A stretch of DNA of 64,000 nucleotides, taken from CAVOXO01 sp963700425 (GTDB lineage: Bacteria > Actinomycetota > Acidimicrobiia > Acidimicrobiales > Microtrichaceae). A model generated the notes under the pieces. It searched no databases, was not told the DNA's origin, and was given only the letters and a program-made list of their open reading frames with translations. The position numbers and the translations under genes are program-made. Each line of letters opens with the position of its first letter. Within the stretch, counting starts at the first letter, position 1. Positions 17,355 to 26,670 of the stretch are shown in pieces. The DNA is taken from assembly GCA_963700425.1 (NCBI GenBank), contig CAVOXO010000001.1, positions 682,001-746,000 on the forward strand. The letters are read 5' to 3'.

Positions 17355-18083
17355 ATGGCGCATTCGACGCCGAGTCCGCAGTCTGCGGCACGTTTCCGCC
17401 GAGTCGTCATCGGACCGCTCCTGTCCCTCGTGGCCGCGCTGCTTCTGAGTTCGGCATGCTCCGACGAACCCGCGGCCGGTACCTCGACGATCTCGGTGTC
17501 GGGCGTCGACGTCCACGTGATCGACCAACGTCCGAGCCCGCCCGACGCCGCGGCGGTGACCCCGGTTCTGCTCCACGGAGCGTCGTTCGACGCACAGACA
17601 TGGATCGACAACGGAGTGATGGACCACCTCGTCGACAGCGGCGTCGGAGTCGTTGCCGTCGACCTTCCCGGCCATGGGAACACGCCGGATGCCGATGTCG
17701 ACCCCGGCCCCTTCCTCCTCGACACGCTCGACGCTCTCGGGATCGACAAGCCGGTGGTCGTCGCGCCGTCGATGAGCGGGGGATACGCCCTCGCCGCGCT
17801 GGAGATCGATCCGAGCCGCTTTGCCGGGCTCGTCCCGGTTGCGCCGGTCGGGGTCGAGGAGCTGACCGAGATCGCCGCCGACGATGCTCCGGTCACCATG
17901 ATCGTATGGGGTGCGGACGATGAGGTGATCCCTCTCTCGACCGCGAGGGATCTCGAGGAAAAGATCCCCAGTTCGTGGGTGGAGATCATTCCCGAAGCCG
18001 GACACGCCGCGTATCAGGATCAGACCGAGGCGTTCGAGGTGCTGCTGGACTCGTTCATCTCCTCGGTCGACGCGGTGAAGTAG
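17355..18083 (+). CDS. alpha/beta hydrolase lipoprotein
   Basis: 242 residues. The signal peptide ends in a lipobox-like LLLSSAC, so the mature protein is probably lipid-anchored outside the membrane. The hydrolase core shows LLHGASFDAQTW, DLPGHGNTPDAD, a nucleophile elbow APSMSGGYALA (Ser-x-Ser-Gly-Gly in place of the first Gly), the acid in VWGADDEVI and the His in PEAGHAAYQDQ. The ATG at 17355 has AGGAG just upstream. It follows the beta-helix gene closely, which fits joint work on an external substrate, but that is inference. Confidence 0.82.
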   Translation: MAHSTPSPQSAARFRRVVIGPLLSLVAALLLSSACSDEPAAGTSTISVSGVDVHVIDQRPSPPDAAAVTPVLLHGASFDAQTWIDNGVMDHLVDSGVGVVAVDLPGHGNTPDADVDPGPFLLDTLDALGIDKPVVVAPSMSGGYALAALEIDPSRFAGLVPVAPVGVEELTEIAADDAPVTMIVWGADDEVIPLSTARDLEEKIPSSWVEIIPEAGHAAYQDQTEAFEVLLDSFISSVDAVK

Positions 18084-18174
18084 GGAACCGGTCCGGCGAG
18101 CCACGGCCGAATGCCACGGCCGAACACCACTGCCGAACGCCAGGTCGGCGACGCTGCGCCGTGAACCGGGCGGG

Positions 18175-19781
18175 TCAGCGAAAAGCGCGACGGGCATACG
18201 TTCCGACGATCACCGCGACCGCCGTCAGGGCCATGAGCGCCAGAGTGGACGAGAGCACGGCGGCGAAGTCGCGGGCGACCAGGTCCTCCTGGATGAGTCG
18301 CCCCAGCCCTGCCGCGCCGACCACACCCACCACCAGCGTCTCGCGGACGATGACCTCCCACCGGTACAGACCGAGGGCGATGAACCTCGACGCGGCGGCC
18401 GGGATCCAGGCGTAGGCGGCGATGGCGCCGCGCCGCGCCCCTGCTGCGGCGATCGCCTCGGCGTTGGCCGGATTCTGATCCTCGATCGTCTCCGCGTAGA
18501 GCCGCGCCATGATCCCGGCGTTGTAGACGCCGAGGGCGACGGCGCCCGGCCATATCCCCGGGAAGAGAATCAGCATGAACAGGAACGCCCAGACGGGAGG
18601 CGGTATCGCCCGCATGCCCAGCGTGACGACTCGGAGGACCCCCGGCCGGTGGCGCCCCTCGCACGGTCCGGCCATCTCGATCCACCCGACGCGGAGGACG
18701 GGCGCGCCAGCCAGATCGCCGCGACCAACCCCAAGGCGACGGAGAGGGCGATGGCGATCACCGACATCGCGAGGGTGTCGAGCACGGCGGACCAGAGGCC
18801 GTCCCACCCGCGGGGTCCCAGGTGAGGCGGAAACATCCGGTCGATCAGCTGCGACATGCGTTCGAGCCGCCCGCTGTCCCAGAGAATGGAGAGGTCGGCG
18901 TCGAGCCACCACCAGGCCAGGGGCAGGCACGGGACGATCAGCCACAGTGACCGTGTCCACTTCGGCGACGAACGCACCCGGGCCGACCACGCATCCGCGA
19001 GCCATCCGAGCACCATCAGGGCGGCGATGAGTGTCCACATCTGGCTGTACTCGAGCGACTGGAAGCTGAGGCTGAGCTGGAAGCCGAGCCCCCCGCTCCG
19101 ATGATGCCCAGGATCGCCGCCGCACGGATGGCGCACTCGAACCGGTAGAACCCGTAGGACAGCAGATCGCCCCGGGCGTCGGGGAGTAGTCCGTATGCCA
19201 GTGCGGTCAGACGTCGCGCCCCTCCGGCCCGAAGCAGCCGATAGGCGGTGGGGTCCGTCTCGTCGATGGTCTCTGCGAACACCGCTGCGGAGACGGCCGC
19301 GAACGGCACTCCGATGGCGATGATCGCCACGATGGGTGCCGGACCGTAGACCTGGATGAGAAGCAGCGCCCACAGCATCTCGTGGACCGATCGCGGGACG
19401 GCGACGAGGAGTCGTGAGGCGTTCCAGACGATGGCGCGCAGCGCCCTGCGCCAACGCGCAGACGACTCCGTTTCCCATAGCCGTTGGGAAAGGAGGAGGG
19501 CGATGGCGGCGCCCCCGACCACGCTGAGGGCGGTGCCCACGATGGCGTAGGCCAGGGTGGTCAACGTCTCGTCGGCGGTCAACCTCAGGAACTCCGGACT
19601 CATGTCGGGCGACAGACGCGGCCCGCCAGAATCGGGCGAAGTTCGGCCACCCTTGGGAATTGACGACGCTCTGCCCCGTTGTCGCCCGGAAGATCCCGAG
19701 TCCCAGGGCGACCGCGCCCAGCGCCATCCACTGTCGACGCGACCCGCGTGCCGCGTCGGACGTGCTGGTGCGTCTCGCCAT
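18175..19781 (-). CDS. phnE: PhnE-type ABC permease, tandem two-domain fusion, three frame breaks
   Basis: About 535 residues when the frames are joined. It contains two permease units in one chain. The first has DETLTTLAYAIVGTALS, RSVHEMLWALLLIQVYG, and AETIDETDPTAYRLLRAGGA (the EAA-loop that docks the ATPase). The second has LDTLAMSVIAIALSVALG, RAIPPPVWAFLFML, and AETIEDQNPANAEAIAAAGA. Breaks fall near 19620, at a six-C run at 19089-19094 (one base short of the expected GAGGLG reading), and near 18690. All segments are well conserved, so sequence error is likelier than decay. It belongs with phnC and phnD upstream; the substrate may be a phosphonate, phosphite or similar oxyanion. Confidence 0.8.
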
Positions 19782-20563
19782 CAGCCGACGTCGCCCGCTC
19801 CCAGGTACACCTCGTCGAGGTGATCGCGGTCGACGAGATCGGAGGGCAGGTCGAAGGCGATCGACCCGTCGCGCAGCCCGACGATCCTGTCGGCGAACCG
19901 GACCGCGAGCTCGGGGGAGTGGATGCTCATCAGCAGGGTCGAGCCCGAGGTCGCCGCGGCGGTGCTCATCAGGGCCACCACATCGGCCGCGGTCTCGGGA
20001 TCGAGACTGGCGACGGGCTCGTCGGCGATCATGATGCGGGGGTCCTGGTAGAGCACGCGGGCCAGGGCAACGCGTTGCTGTTGCCCACCCGACAGCTCAT
20101 CGGTCCGACGCATCGACATCCCGCCGAGCCCCAGCGAAGCGAGGGTCGCGTCGATCTCCGCCCGACCCGCCGGCCACATCAGCCGCGCCAGGGCCCGCGG
20201 GGTCGACACGTCGCCGGCGCGCCCGACATCGACGTTGTGGATCACCTTGAGGGATCCCGGAAGGTCGAGTCCCTGGCTCACCACGCCGATGTTCCTGCGG
20301 AGTCGCCGAAGACGCCGCGACGACAGGGTCGAGGGGTCGACCCCGAGCACCCGAACCGTTCCGCTCGACGGCGGGACCAGGGCGGGCACGAGACGAAGAA
20401 GGGTCGATTTGCCGGCGCCGCTGGGACCGATCAGCGCGACCCGCTCGCCGATGTCGACGCGGAGTGACACCTCCCGCAGCGCGGTGGTTCCCCCCGCGAA
20501 GCGGACATCGATGAGTTCGAGTTGAATCGCGGGCGCCGGGCCCGTCGAATCAGCGGATGACAC
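19781..20563 (-). CDS. phnC: PhnC-type ABC transporter ATP-binding protein
   Basis: 260 residues with Walker A GPSGAGKST, the Q-loop NIGVVSQG, signature DELSGGQQQRVALARVL, Walker B IMIADEPVASLDP and the switch His in MSIHSPEL. The spacing and the LRRLRRNIGVV region match the phosphonate-importer subfamily. The GTG at 20563 overlaps the end of phnD by 14 bases, and its TGA shares a base with the phnE ATG, so the three are translationally coupled. No frame break. Confidence 0.88.
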   Translation of the reverse strand: MSSADSTGPAPAIQLELIDVRFAGGTTALREVSLRVDIGERVALIGPSGAGKSTLLRLVPALVPPSSGTVRVLGVDPSTLSSRRLRRLRRNIGVVSQGLDLPGSLKVIHNVDVGRAGDVSTPRALARLMWPAGRAEIDATLASLGLGGMSMRRTDELSGGQQQRVALARVLYQDPRIMIADEPVASLDPETAADVVALMSTAAATSGSTLLMSIHSPELAVRFADRIVGLRDGSIAFDLPSDLVDRDHLDEVYLGAGDVG

Positions 20564-21503
20564 CGATCGTCCTGGCGACCTCTTCGATGGCCTCGTAGTT
20601 GGCCGCGTCGGTCGCGATGAAGGCGCCGGCGCCGAAGAGCTCGAGGATCTCCTGTTCCTCGGGGGTGTCGCCATCGAGCTGGAGAAGAGCGTCACGAATG
20701 GCATCGGTCGCCCCGGCTCCCAGGCGGTCGTCGACGTCGGGCTGGGCGACCCAGTGGTAGTCGTAGTACTCGGGTGTACGGAACACCTCGACGACTCCGG
20801 TGGTGTCGGGCGACCCGTCGGCCAGGGCGGTGTCCCACACCTGGGAGTTGAGCGCGCCGGTCTCGTAGCTGCCCGACCGCGACCAGCTCGATGGTTGCGT
20901 CGTGAGCTCCCGAGAACCCGACGGGGCCTTCGAGGTCAGTCTCGACGTCGACGCCGGCCTGATCGAGGAAGTACTGCGGCATGAGCCGTCCCGACGTCGA
21001 CGATTCCGATCCGAAGGTCAGGGTGTGTCCCGCGATCGCGCTCAGCCCGTCCACCGAGTCGAAGGGTTCGATACCGGCCGACTCGTTGGCGATGAACACC
21101 GACGTGAAGGATTCGTCGATGTCCCGCTGGGCCAGGGCGATGGCTCCGTCGACCTCGTTGCGGGCCTGAACGCCGGTCAGGCCGCCGAACCAGACGAGAT
21201 CGAGGTCCCCGAGCTGAAGCTCGACACCGCGCCGGAGTAGTCGGTGACCGGCACGTACTCCACCGTCACGCCATCGACCTCTCCCTCGATGTAGTCGGCC
21301 AGAAGGCCGTAGGTCCTGGCCAGCTTCTCGGGGTCCTGGTCGGGGATGGCTCCGACTCGAAGAGTGCCGGTGAAGTCACCGGTCGGCGTGTCGTCGGTCG
21401 AATCGGCCGAGGATTCGGGGTCGGACGAGCAGCCGGCAGCCAGAAGCAGGGCCGCGGCGAGGGCGGCGACGGCCTGCCGGAGTCGGGGGGTGTGGTGCGC
21501 CAT
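20550..21503 (-). CDS. phnD: PhnD-type periplasmic binding lipoprotein, two frame breaks
   Basis: About 317 residues. The signal peptide MAHHTPRLRQAVAALAAALL ends in a lipobox LLAAGCSS. TLRVGAIPDQDPEKLARTYG and VTVEYVPVTDYSGAV are typical of PhnD/PtxB-like binding proteins. TLTFGSESSTSGRLMPQYFL is the conserved oxyanion-binding Ser/Thr cluster. Breaks occur near 21240 and near 20870. An AGGAG site precedes the ATG at 21503. The ligand class (phosphonate, phosphite, or another oxyanion) cannot be read from the sequence alone. Confidence 0.85.
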
Positions 21504-21562
21504 GGGTGTGGATTCTCCTGTCGTGGTGGTGAGTCGTGCGAAGGGGGGACCGGAATGATGTC

Positions 21563-22330
21563 TCAGCGCCGCCCGAGCACCGCGTAGGTGAACGGTTGTG
21601 GTGCGTGCCAGGGCGTGTCGTGGACGTGGGTGGTCGTGGCGATCATCTCGAAGGTGTCGGCGACGGTGCGGGCGATCCCCTCGGCGTCGAGCCGCCGGAC
21701 GTCGAGGCCCGAACATCTCGTCGGGCCGTCGGGTGCGAACGCCGAGATCACCGCGATCCCGCCGGTGTCGACGGCGAACGCCATGGTGTCGACATACGCG
21801 GCGAGATCGTCGTCGGTGACCATGAAGTGGAGGAGGGCGCGGTCGTGCCAGAGCCGCACGGGGGTGGGGGGTCGCCACGTGCGCACGTCGGAGCAGATCG
21901 GGGCCACCCACGGTGATGACATGGTCGAGCCGCGGCCGTCGGCCGGCAGTTCGGCGTCCTGGTGCGGGCCGCCCTCGGGGTCCAGCCGGTGGCCGGGCTC
22001 GGCGTCCTGCGGGCGGCTCCGATCGGCGTCCTGCCGGCGCCCGCGCAACGCAACCCAGCGCTCTCCGCGCTCCACCACCGCCAGCTGAAGAGCGGGCAGG
22101 GCGATGTCGAGGAGGATCACCGGGTCGAATCCTGCGCCGCGGAGCCGTGGAGCGATGCCCGAGACGCCACCACCGACGTCCACTGCGGCCCCCCGGCCGA
22201 CGCAGTGCTCGAGGATCAGCGACATGGAGGGCTCGGGATCGCTCTGGAACCACGAGACCTCCGCCGGATCCTTCGTCGACCAGACGTCGGTCCAGTGGCG
22301 CGCCGCGGTGTCGACCTCGGCCTCGGTCAC
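21563..22330 (-). CDS. class I SAM-dependent methyltransferase with a repetitive insert
   Basis: 255 residues. VWSTKDPAEVSWFQSDPEPSM and the SAM-binding AAVDVGGGVSGIAPRL match a common small-molecule methyltransferase family, and DVRTWRPP...LWHDRALLHFMV is its motif IV region. Between these lies an unusual segment of about 40 residues rich in Asp/Arg/Gln/Pro with three imperfect RQDADR/PQDAEP/HQDAEL units, encoded by TCGGCGTCCTG-like repeats (about 21940-22045). It may be a genuine insertion or the result of local assembly trouble. The GTG start overlaps the preceding gene's stop (GTGA). Confidence 0.8.
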   Translation of the reverse strand: MTEAEVDTAARHWTDVWSTKDPAEVSWFQSDPEPSMSLILEHCVGRGAAVDVGGGVSGIAPRLRGAGFDPVILLDIALPALQLAVVERGERWVALRGRRQDADRSRPQDAEPGHRLDPEGGPHQDAELPADGRGSTMSSPWVAPICSDVRTWRPPTPVRLWHDRALLHFMVTDDDLAAYVDTMAFAVDTGGIAVISAFAPDGPTRCSGLDVRRLDAEGIARTVADTFEMIATTTHVHDTPWHAPQPFTYAVLGRR

Positions 22331-22728
22331 GACGTCGGGTTCGGCTCGATCAGAGACACGACCGCCGCGGCGATGATGGCGAGTGCCCATGCGGCGTTGG
22401 AGGGACGGCTCCATCCGAAGAGATCGGAGTCGGTCGCGCTCACGGCGATCACCACGAGGGCGGTGACGGACCAGGCGGCCACGGTCGCCATGATGGCCTC
22501 GCGTCGCCCGCTCAGAGCGGACAGGAGTGCCAGAAACCCGAGCAGGATCCACACGACCGCGCCCGACCGGTCCATGCGGTAGAGGTTGCCCCACGGATCG
22601 TCGTCACGCTGGCCCGGGAGGAGGCGTGGCCCGTTGTCCGCGACGACGAGGGCGAGTGCGGCGATGGCGATCTGCACCGAGGCCACGACGGCGAGGATCC
22701 GGCCGGGGGTGGACGATGGCCAGGTCAT
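22327..22728 (-). CDS. small membrane protein of unknown function
   Basis: 133 residues with about four hydrophobic helices (RILAVVASVQIAIAALALVV, VVWILLGFLALLSALS, TVAAWSVTALVVIAVS, AAWALAIIAAAVVSLI). A soluble loop DNGPRLLPGQRDDDPWGNLYRMDR follows the first. It overlaps DoxX upstream (ATGA) and the methyltransferase downstream (GTGA), so it is an integral part of the operon. No family is recognised. The pairing with DoxX suggests a membrane redox or transport subunit, but nothing in the sequence proves it. Confidence 0.75.
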   Translation of the reverse strand: MTWPSSTPGRILAVVASVQIAIAALALVVADNGPRLLPGQRDDDPWGNLYRMDRSGAVVWILLGFLALLSALSGRREAIMATVAAWSVTALVVIAVSATDSDLFGWSRPSNAAWALAIIAAAVVSLIEPNPTS

Positions 22729-23228
22729 GATGCCCACCGCATGAATCGCGCCGGCAGGCCCGATCGGCCCTGCGTCCACTGTTGGATCGTCTCGTCGAGG
22801 CCGGCAGTCCGTCCCGCGGCGAGGGCGAAGAGGCTCAGGTGGGCGGCGATCATCATCCAGTAGGACCATCCCCACTCGTGATCGACATGGGCGACTGTCA
22901 GCCCGATGATCAGGGACGATCCGGCTCCGACCAGCGCCCAGAACCGAGTGAAGAGACCGACGAGGAGGAACGCACCCAGCGCCATCTCGGTGAGGAGGGT
23001 CGCCCAGCCCACCAGCGTGATCGCCGGCAGTGCCACGTTCTCGATGCCCCATGAGAAGGCGCCGATCGTCGGCTGGTCGACTCCCCGTTGGAAGGACCGC
23101 TCGAGAGCCGCGAAGTCGGGTGGGACCTTCCAGCCGACGTTCGAGATCCACAGACCCGCCACGAGAAGCCTCGTGGCGACGGTCGCGACCTGGGTCGATC
23201 GCTGCCCGACGATGTCACTGTCGGTCAT
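22725..23228 (-). CDS. DoxX-family membrane protein
   Basis: 167 residues, four helices. LLVAGLWISNVGWKVPPDF at the first helix, WATLLTEMALGAFLLVGLFTRFWALVGAGSSL and a WGWSYWMMIAAHLSLF helix are typical of the DoxX/DoxD family, whose members include the small subunit of thiosulphate:quinone oxidoreductase and redox-stress membrane complexes. It starts with ATG at 23228. The stop overlaps the next gene. It lies 104 bp after the radical SAM gene in the same direction. Confidence 0.82.
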   Translation of the reverse strand: MTDSDIVGQRSTQVATVATRLLVAGLWISNVGWKVPPDFAALERSFQRGVDQPTIGAFSWGIENVALPAITLVGWATLLTEMALGAFLLVGLFTRFWALVGAGSSLIIGLTVAHVDHEWGWSYWMMIAAHLSLFALAAGRTAGLDETIQQWTQGRSGLPARFMRWAS

Positions 23229-23331
23229 GTCGTGTCGCCTGTGTGATGTGTCAATGGTCGATCCGTTCGGATGGTCGAGTGGGGAACGCACTCGGGAGGC
23301 TGTCCGGCCGACCGGCCGGGAGTGGTCACGC

Positions 23332-24165
23332 TCAACGGATGCCGATCTGGGCATCGGCTCCCGGTGGCCGCCCCTCGACGAGCCCGGCCAGGGCCTCGGC
23401 CGGTACCGAGAGGGGCTGGATGGACCGGGTGATGAGCAGATGGGTGTCGGGCCGTCCGCCCGTGATGGTGGGGCCGAACGGGCTCCAGAATGCGCCGTGG
23501 GCCGCGATGGTCAACTCGGCGGGGAGTTGGTCCCGTTCGAATCGGACACCCATGTCGGATTCCTCCGCCCTGCCCCGACGGATGACGGGGCGTACCAGGT
23601 GATCGTCGTCGTCGACGCCCCAACTGCGGTGAAGAGCACACAGCCGTTCGTGCGCCGCCCCGTCGAGCCGGCCCTCCTCGAGTGTCGTGGCGATCCGGAC
23701 TCGATGGCCGCGATCGACCATCCGAGGAACGGCGTCGACGACCTTGGCGAAGTTGCCCGGGGCGCGCAGTTCGTCGTTGAGGTCGGGTTCGGGGGAGTCG
23801 AGAGAGATCTGGAACCGCACCTTCTTTCCCACCAGCGGATCGAGCCGGTCCAGCCGGTCGCCGCTGAACTGGGTTCCGTTGGTGAGCACCGTGACGGGCA
23901 CATGGTCGGACATGGCGGCCAGGGTCCCGACCATGTCGTTGCGGAGGAAGGGCTCGCCGCCGGTGACGCCCACCTCTCCGAAGCCGAGCTCGGCCGCCTC
24001 CGCTGCGATCCCGATCATGGTGTCGGCGTCGATGGTGCGACGCGGCGATCGGGGGGACGACTCGGTGAGGCAGTACGCGCACTCGAGGTTGCAGTGGTAG
24101 TTCGAGTAGATCCACACCCGATCCGGAAGCGCGCCTGACGTGATGGCGTCGGTGACGGGGCTCAT
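23332..24165 (-). CDS. radical SAM enzyme of unknown substrate
   Basis: 277 residues. The [4Fe-4S]-binding motif C-x3-C-x2-C is HCNLECAYC, followed by ESSPRSPRR, the GGEPF SAM-binding motif (VGVTGGEPFLRND), TVLTNGT and a FQISLDSPEPDLNDELR strand. There is no C-terminal Cys-rich SPASM domain, so only one cluster is predicted. It starts at ATG 24165, overlapping the AhpD gene stop (ATGA), and so is the second gene of the operon. Similarity is to MoaA/NifB-like small radical SAM proteins in general; a specific reaction cannot be named. Confidence 0.88.
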   Translation of the reverse strand: MSPVTDAITSGALPDRVWIYSNYHCNLECAYCLTESSPRSPRRTIDADTMIGIAAEAAELGFGEVGVTGGEPFLRNDMVGTLAAMSDHVPVTVLTNGTQFSGDRLDRLDPLVGKKVRFQISLDSPEPDLNDELRAPGNFAKVVDAVPRMVDRGHRVRIATTLEEGRLDGAAHERLCALHRSWGVDDDDHLVRPVIRRGRAEESDMGVRFERDQLPAELTIAAHGAFWSPFGPTITGGRPDTHLLITRSIQPLSVPAEALAGLVEGRPPGADAQIGIR

Positions 24166-24797
24166 CCGACGCTCCCGAATCCTTCGCGGCGGCAGCGCTC
24201 GATGCTCTCCTCGGACGACGGAAGCCCGAGAGCCGTGCAGAACCGGTTGAGCAGCATCGTCACCCCGATGGTGTTGACGAGCGCCACCCGCTGGAAGTCC
24301 TCGAGGTGCCGCGCTGCGGCGGCCTCGACGGCATCGGCGATCGGGCCGCGGCCGGTGGCGACGGCGTCGATGTAGGCGAGAACAGCGGCGTCGCGGGCAT
24401 CGCCGAAGATCACGTCGTCGCCCTCCAGGCGCAGCGCGGAGACCTCGTCGTGGGTGAGTTCGGAGTCGAGCGCGACGGGGGTGTGAGCGGTGATGCAATA
24501 GCGACAACCGAGCTGGGCGGAGGTTCGGAGGATCGCCATCTCGGTCCAACGGCCCCCGAGGACCGCCGGCGACAGCGACTGACCGATGAACGGCAGTGCA
24601 CTGAGGCAGAGCTCGGGGACGTGGGCATACGCTGCGGCGATGGCTCCGGGATCTCCGCCCTCGAACAACGGGGCCATCGTCAGCGGGGCGGTGTCGGCGG
24701 TGATCAGCTCCACGGCATGGCCCGATCCGCTGCCCGCGCTCGTGTCAGCGGTTGAGCCGGCGGTGCGGGAAGCGGCTGTCGTCGAGGGCACGTCCAC
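24162..24797 (-). CDS. AhpD-like (carboxymuconolactone decarboxylase fold) protein
   Basis: 211 residues. AILRTSAQLGCRYCITAHTPVA holds the C-x2-C and His of the AhpD alkylhydroperoxidase motif. The surrounding helices match the carboxymuconolactone decarboxylase fold. The first 35 residues are a low-complexity Ser/Thr/Ala-rich tail. The GTG at 24797 has AGGAGG six bases upstream, a strong site fitting the first gene of an operon. The redox-active Cys pair suggests a thiol peroxidase or electron carrier working with the radical SAM protein; that partnership is inferred from overlap alone. Confidence 0.85.
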   Translation of the reverse strand: MDVPSTTAASRTAGSTADTSAGSGSGHAVELITADTAPLTMAPLFEGGDPGAIAAAYAHVPELCLSALPFIGQSLSPAVLGGRWTEMAILRTSAQLGCRYCITAHTPVALDSELTHDEVSALRLEGDDVIFGDARDAAVLAYIDAVATGRGPIADAVEAAAARHLEDFQRVALVNTIGVTMLLNRFCTALGLPSSEESIERCRREGFGSVG

Positions 24798-24844
24798 GTA
24801 ACCCTCCTTCCGGATCGGCTATTCCTGATGTCGTGGATGAGGGA

Positions 24845-24860
24845 GACCCGGCGCCGGGTC
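24845..24860. promoter_or_regulatory. 16-bp perfect palindrome in the divergent ahpD/LEH intergenic region
   Basis: GACCCGGCGCCGGGTC is an exact inverted repeat in the 98-bp space between the start of the ahpD-radical SAM-phn cluster and the epoxide-hydrolase-like gene. Its position fits an operator controlling one or both. GC-rich palindromes also arise by chance in such genomes. Confidence 0.4.
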
Positions 24861-24895
24861 GAGCCCTGTCGTCGGCGTTGTACTAGGAAAGGCCC

Positions 24896-25330
24896 ATGGA
24901 GACTACTGGTGACGCGGACGTGGTGGCGGTGGTCGAGGCCTTCTGGGAGGCGCTGGGGCGGCGCGCCTTCGACGAGGTGGGAGCGTTCATGAGTGAACGA
25001 GGTCACTACGTCGACGTCCCCGTCATCGGCGTCGACGAGGGTGCGTTCGGGCCGGCCGAGACGGCTGCCCGACTGCGGCTCGGTCTCGAACCGCTCGTCG
25101 GCTATGTGCTGAATCCGGGTCCGATCGTCGCCGCCGGAGACATGGCGGTGACCGAGCACTCCGAGGAGTGGACGTGGGCGAGCGGCGAGTCCGTGCTGTT
25201 GCGGTTCGCCTCCGTCATGGAGATCCGCAACGGTCAGGTCGACCGCTGGTGGGACTACTTCGACCTGTCGACCCTGATGAACGCGGCACCGGCCCCGTGG
25301 GTCGAGCACATCTCGGGTGGATACAAGTAG
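24896..25330 (+). CDS. limonene-1,2-epoxide hydrolase/NTF2-like protein
   Basis: 144 residues of the cone-shaped NTF2-like fold. The segment RFASVMEIRNGQVDRWWDYFD supplies the Arg and Asp residues used by limonene-1,2-epoxide hydrolases to activate water, and the early helix EAFWEALGRRAFDEVGAFM is typical. The ATG at 24896 follows AGGAAAGG. It is divergent from the radical SAM cluster, with a palindrome between. It could act on an epoxide or be a non-hydrolytic relative. Confidence 0.75.
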   Translation: METTGDADVVAVVEAFWEALGRRAFDEVGAFMSERGHYVDVPVIGVDEGAFGPAETAARLRLGLEPLVGYVLNPGPIVAAGDMAVTEHSEEWTWASGESVLLRFASVMEIRNGQVDRWWDYFDLSTLMNAAPAPWVEHISGGYK

Positions 25331-25352
25331 TCACCGCGCGGGCGCCTGCGGC

Positions 25353-26590
25353 TCACCTGCTCACCACCGGGGGGTCGGAGGGGTTGACGACATAGAGGCG
25401 GTCGCGGGTGATCAGCCCGTCGAGCAGGTCGCGCGACGACTCGTCGTTCGGAATCCCCAGTTCCTTCCACACCGCTCGTGTCCGCGGATTGATGGTGCCC
25501 TCTGTCGTGATCCCGGGGCCGGCACACGTCGTCTGCGAGATGATGAACCCGTAGTCGCGCAGTGCCACTGCGAAGACCCGTGCGGTGGATCTCTTCGGCT
25601 CGGGATATCCACGCCGGTCGAGCCAGGCGTCGATGTCGTCGTCGCTGATGTCCAGGGCGAACCGCATGCCCTCGGGAACGGTGGTGGAGCGGCTCTCGTC
25701 GGAGTCCTCCATCGAGGTCGCACCGCAGCGGGGCGGCCCATCGCGCCATTCGACGCGCGTCGCGGGCGGGACGTAGAAGCCGCACGACACACCCGCCGCC
25801 TCGGTCACCGCCTCCTCGTCGCTGCATTCCGGCCCGAACATCGTGTTGTAGGTGGCCATGGACACGGCGTGGCGGATCTCCCCGCTCGCGACCTCGTCGG
25901 CCATGACCAGAAGCGCCAGTTTCTGGAGGCCCATGCCCCGGTTCTGCATGGCTCCCTCGAACGTCCGGAAGTCCGCGACGGAACCGTCGGGGTTCGAGAG
26001 GATCGACGCCCGTCCGACGCACAGATCGGCGAGCGGGTTGAACCCCGCCGCGAGGTTGTCGGGCGTGAGGCAGGGGGTCGTGTTGCGTCCCTGAACGGAG
26101 TACAGCTCCCAGTCGCGTCCCGTCTCGGGATCGATGATCAAGAGGTCACCGTCGTTGCCACCCGCCGCCTTCCACGTGTCGTTCCACGGGATCTCAGCAC
26201 CGGCGGGGAGGTTGCCGCGGAACCCGTAGTTCGCCTGGTACACCTCACGGGTCCGATCGGCGGTGGAGACGTCGTACACCGGCATCGAGTAGTCGCCGAA
26301 GAAGAGTGCGAAGCGTTCCGTTCCGTCGCCGCTGTCACCGGTTTCGTGGGTGGAGTGCTCGATGAACCGGTCGACGTACTCCTGATACGCGTCGGAGCGC
26401 CCGAGGTCCGCCGCGCTGAGGTTCCACGCCGCCCCCGGTCCGAAGAACGGATCGACGCTGCCCGGTTCGGGGAGTCGGGGCCGACCGGGGGCGCGGTCAC
26501 GTCGGAACCGCGATTCGTCGCCACGACGACGGCGATGACCACCAGGGCCACTGCCCCTCCGACGATCACCACCCTGCGCAGCGCCGACAT
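25353..26590 (-). CDS. predicted exported or membrane-anchored protein of unknown function, one frame break
   Basis: About 412 residues. MSALRRVVIVGGAVALVVIA is an N-terminal anchor or signal, then the frame breaks near 26480. The rest (RLPEPGSVDPFFGPGAAWNL, FFGDYSMPVYDVSTADRTR, NDGDLLIIDPETGRDWELY, FPLADL-like and a late WLDRRGYPEPKRSTARVFAVALRD) is well formed, with four or more Cys outside. The FGDYSMPVYDV and DLLIIDPETG strands suggest a beta-propeller or carbohydrate-active enzyme, but no catalytic motif is recognised. It is divergent from the truncated haemoglobin. Confidence 0.6.
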
Positions 26591-26670
26591 GGAGGTCGAA
26601 GCTACCGGACCCTCCTGCAGCCACCGGGGCGCGGTTGGGTGCGTCGAGCGCCGTCGACGACACTGGGTCC

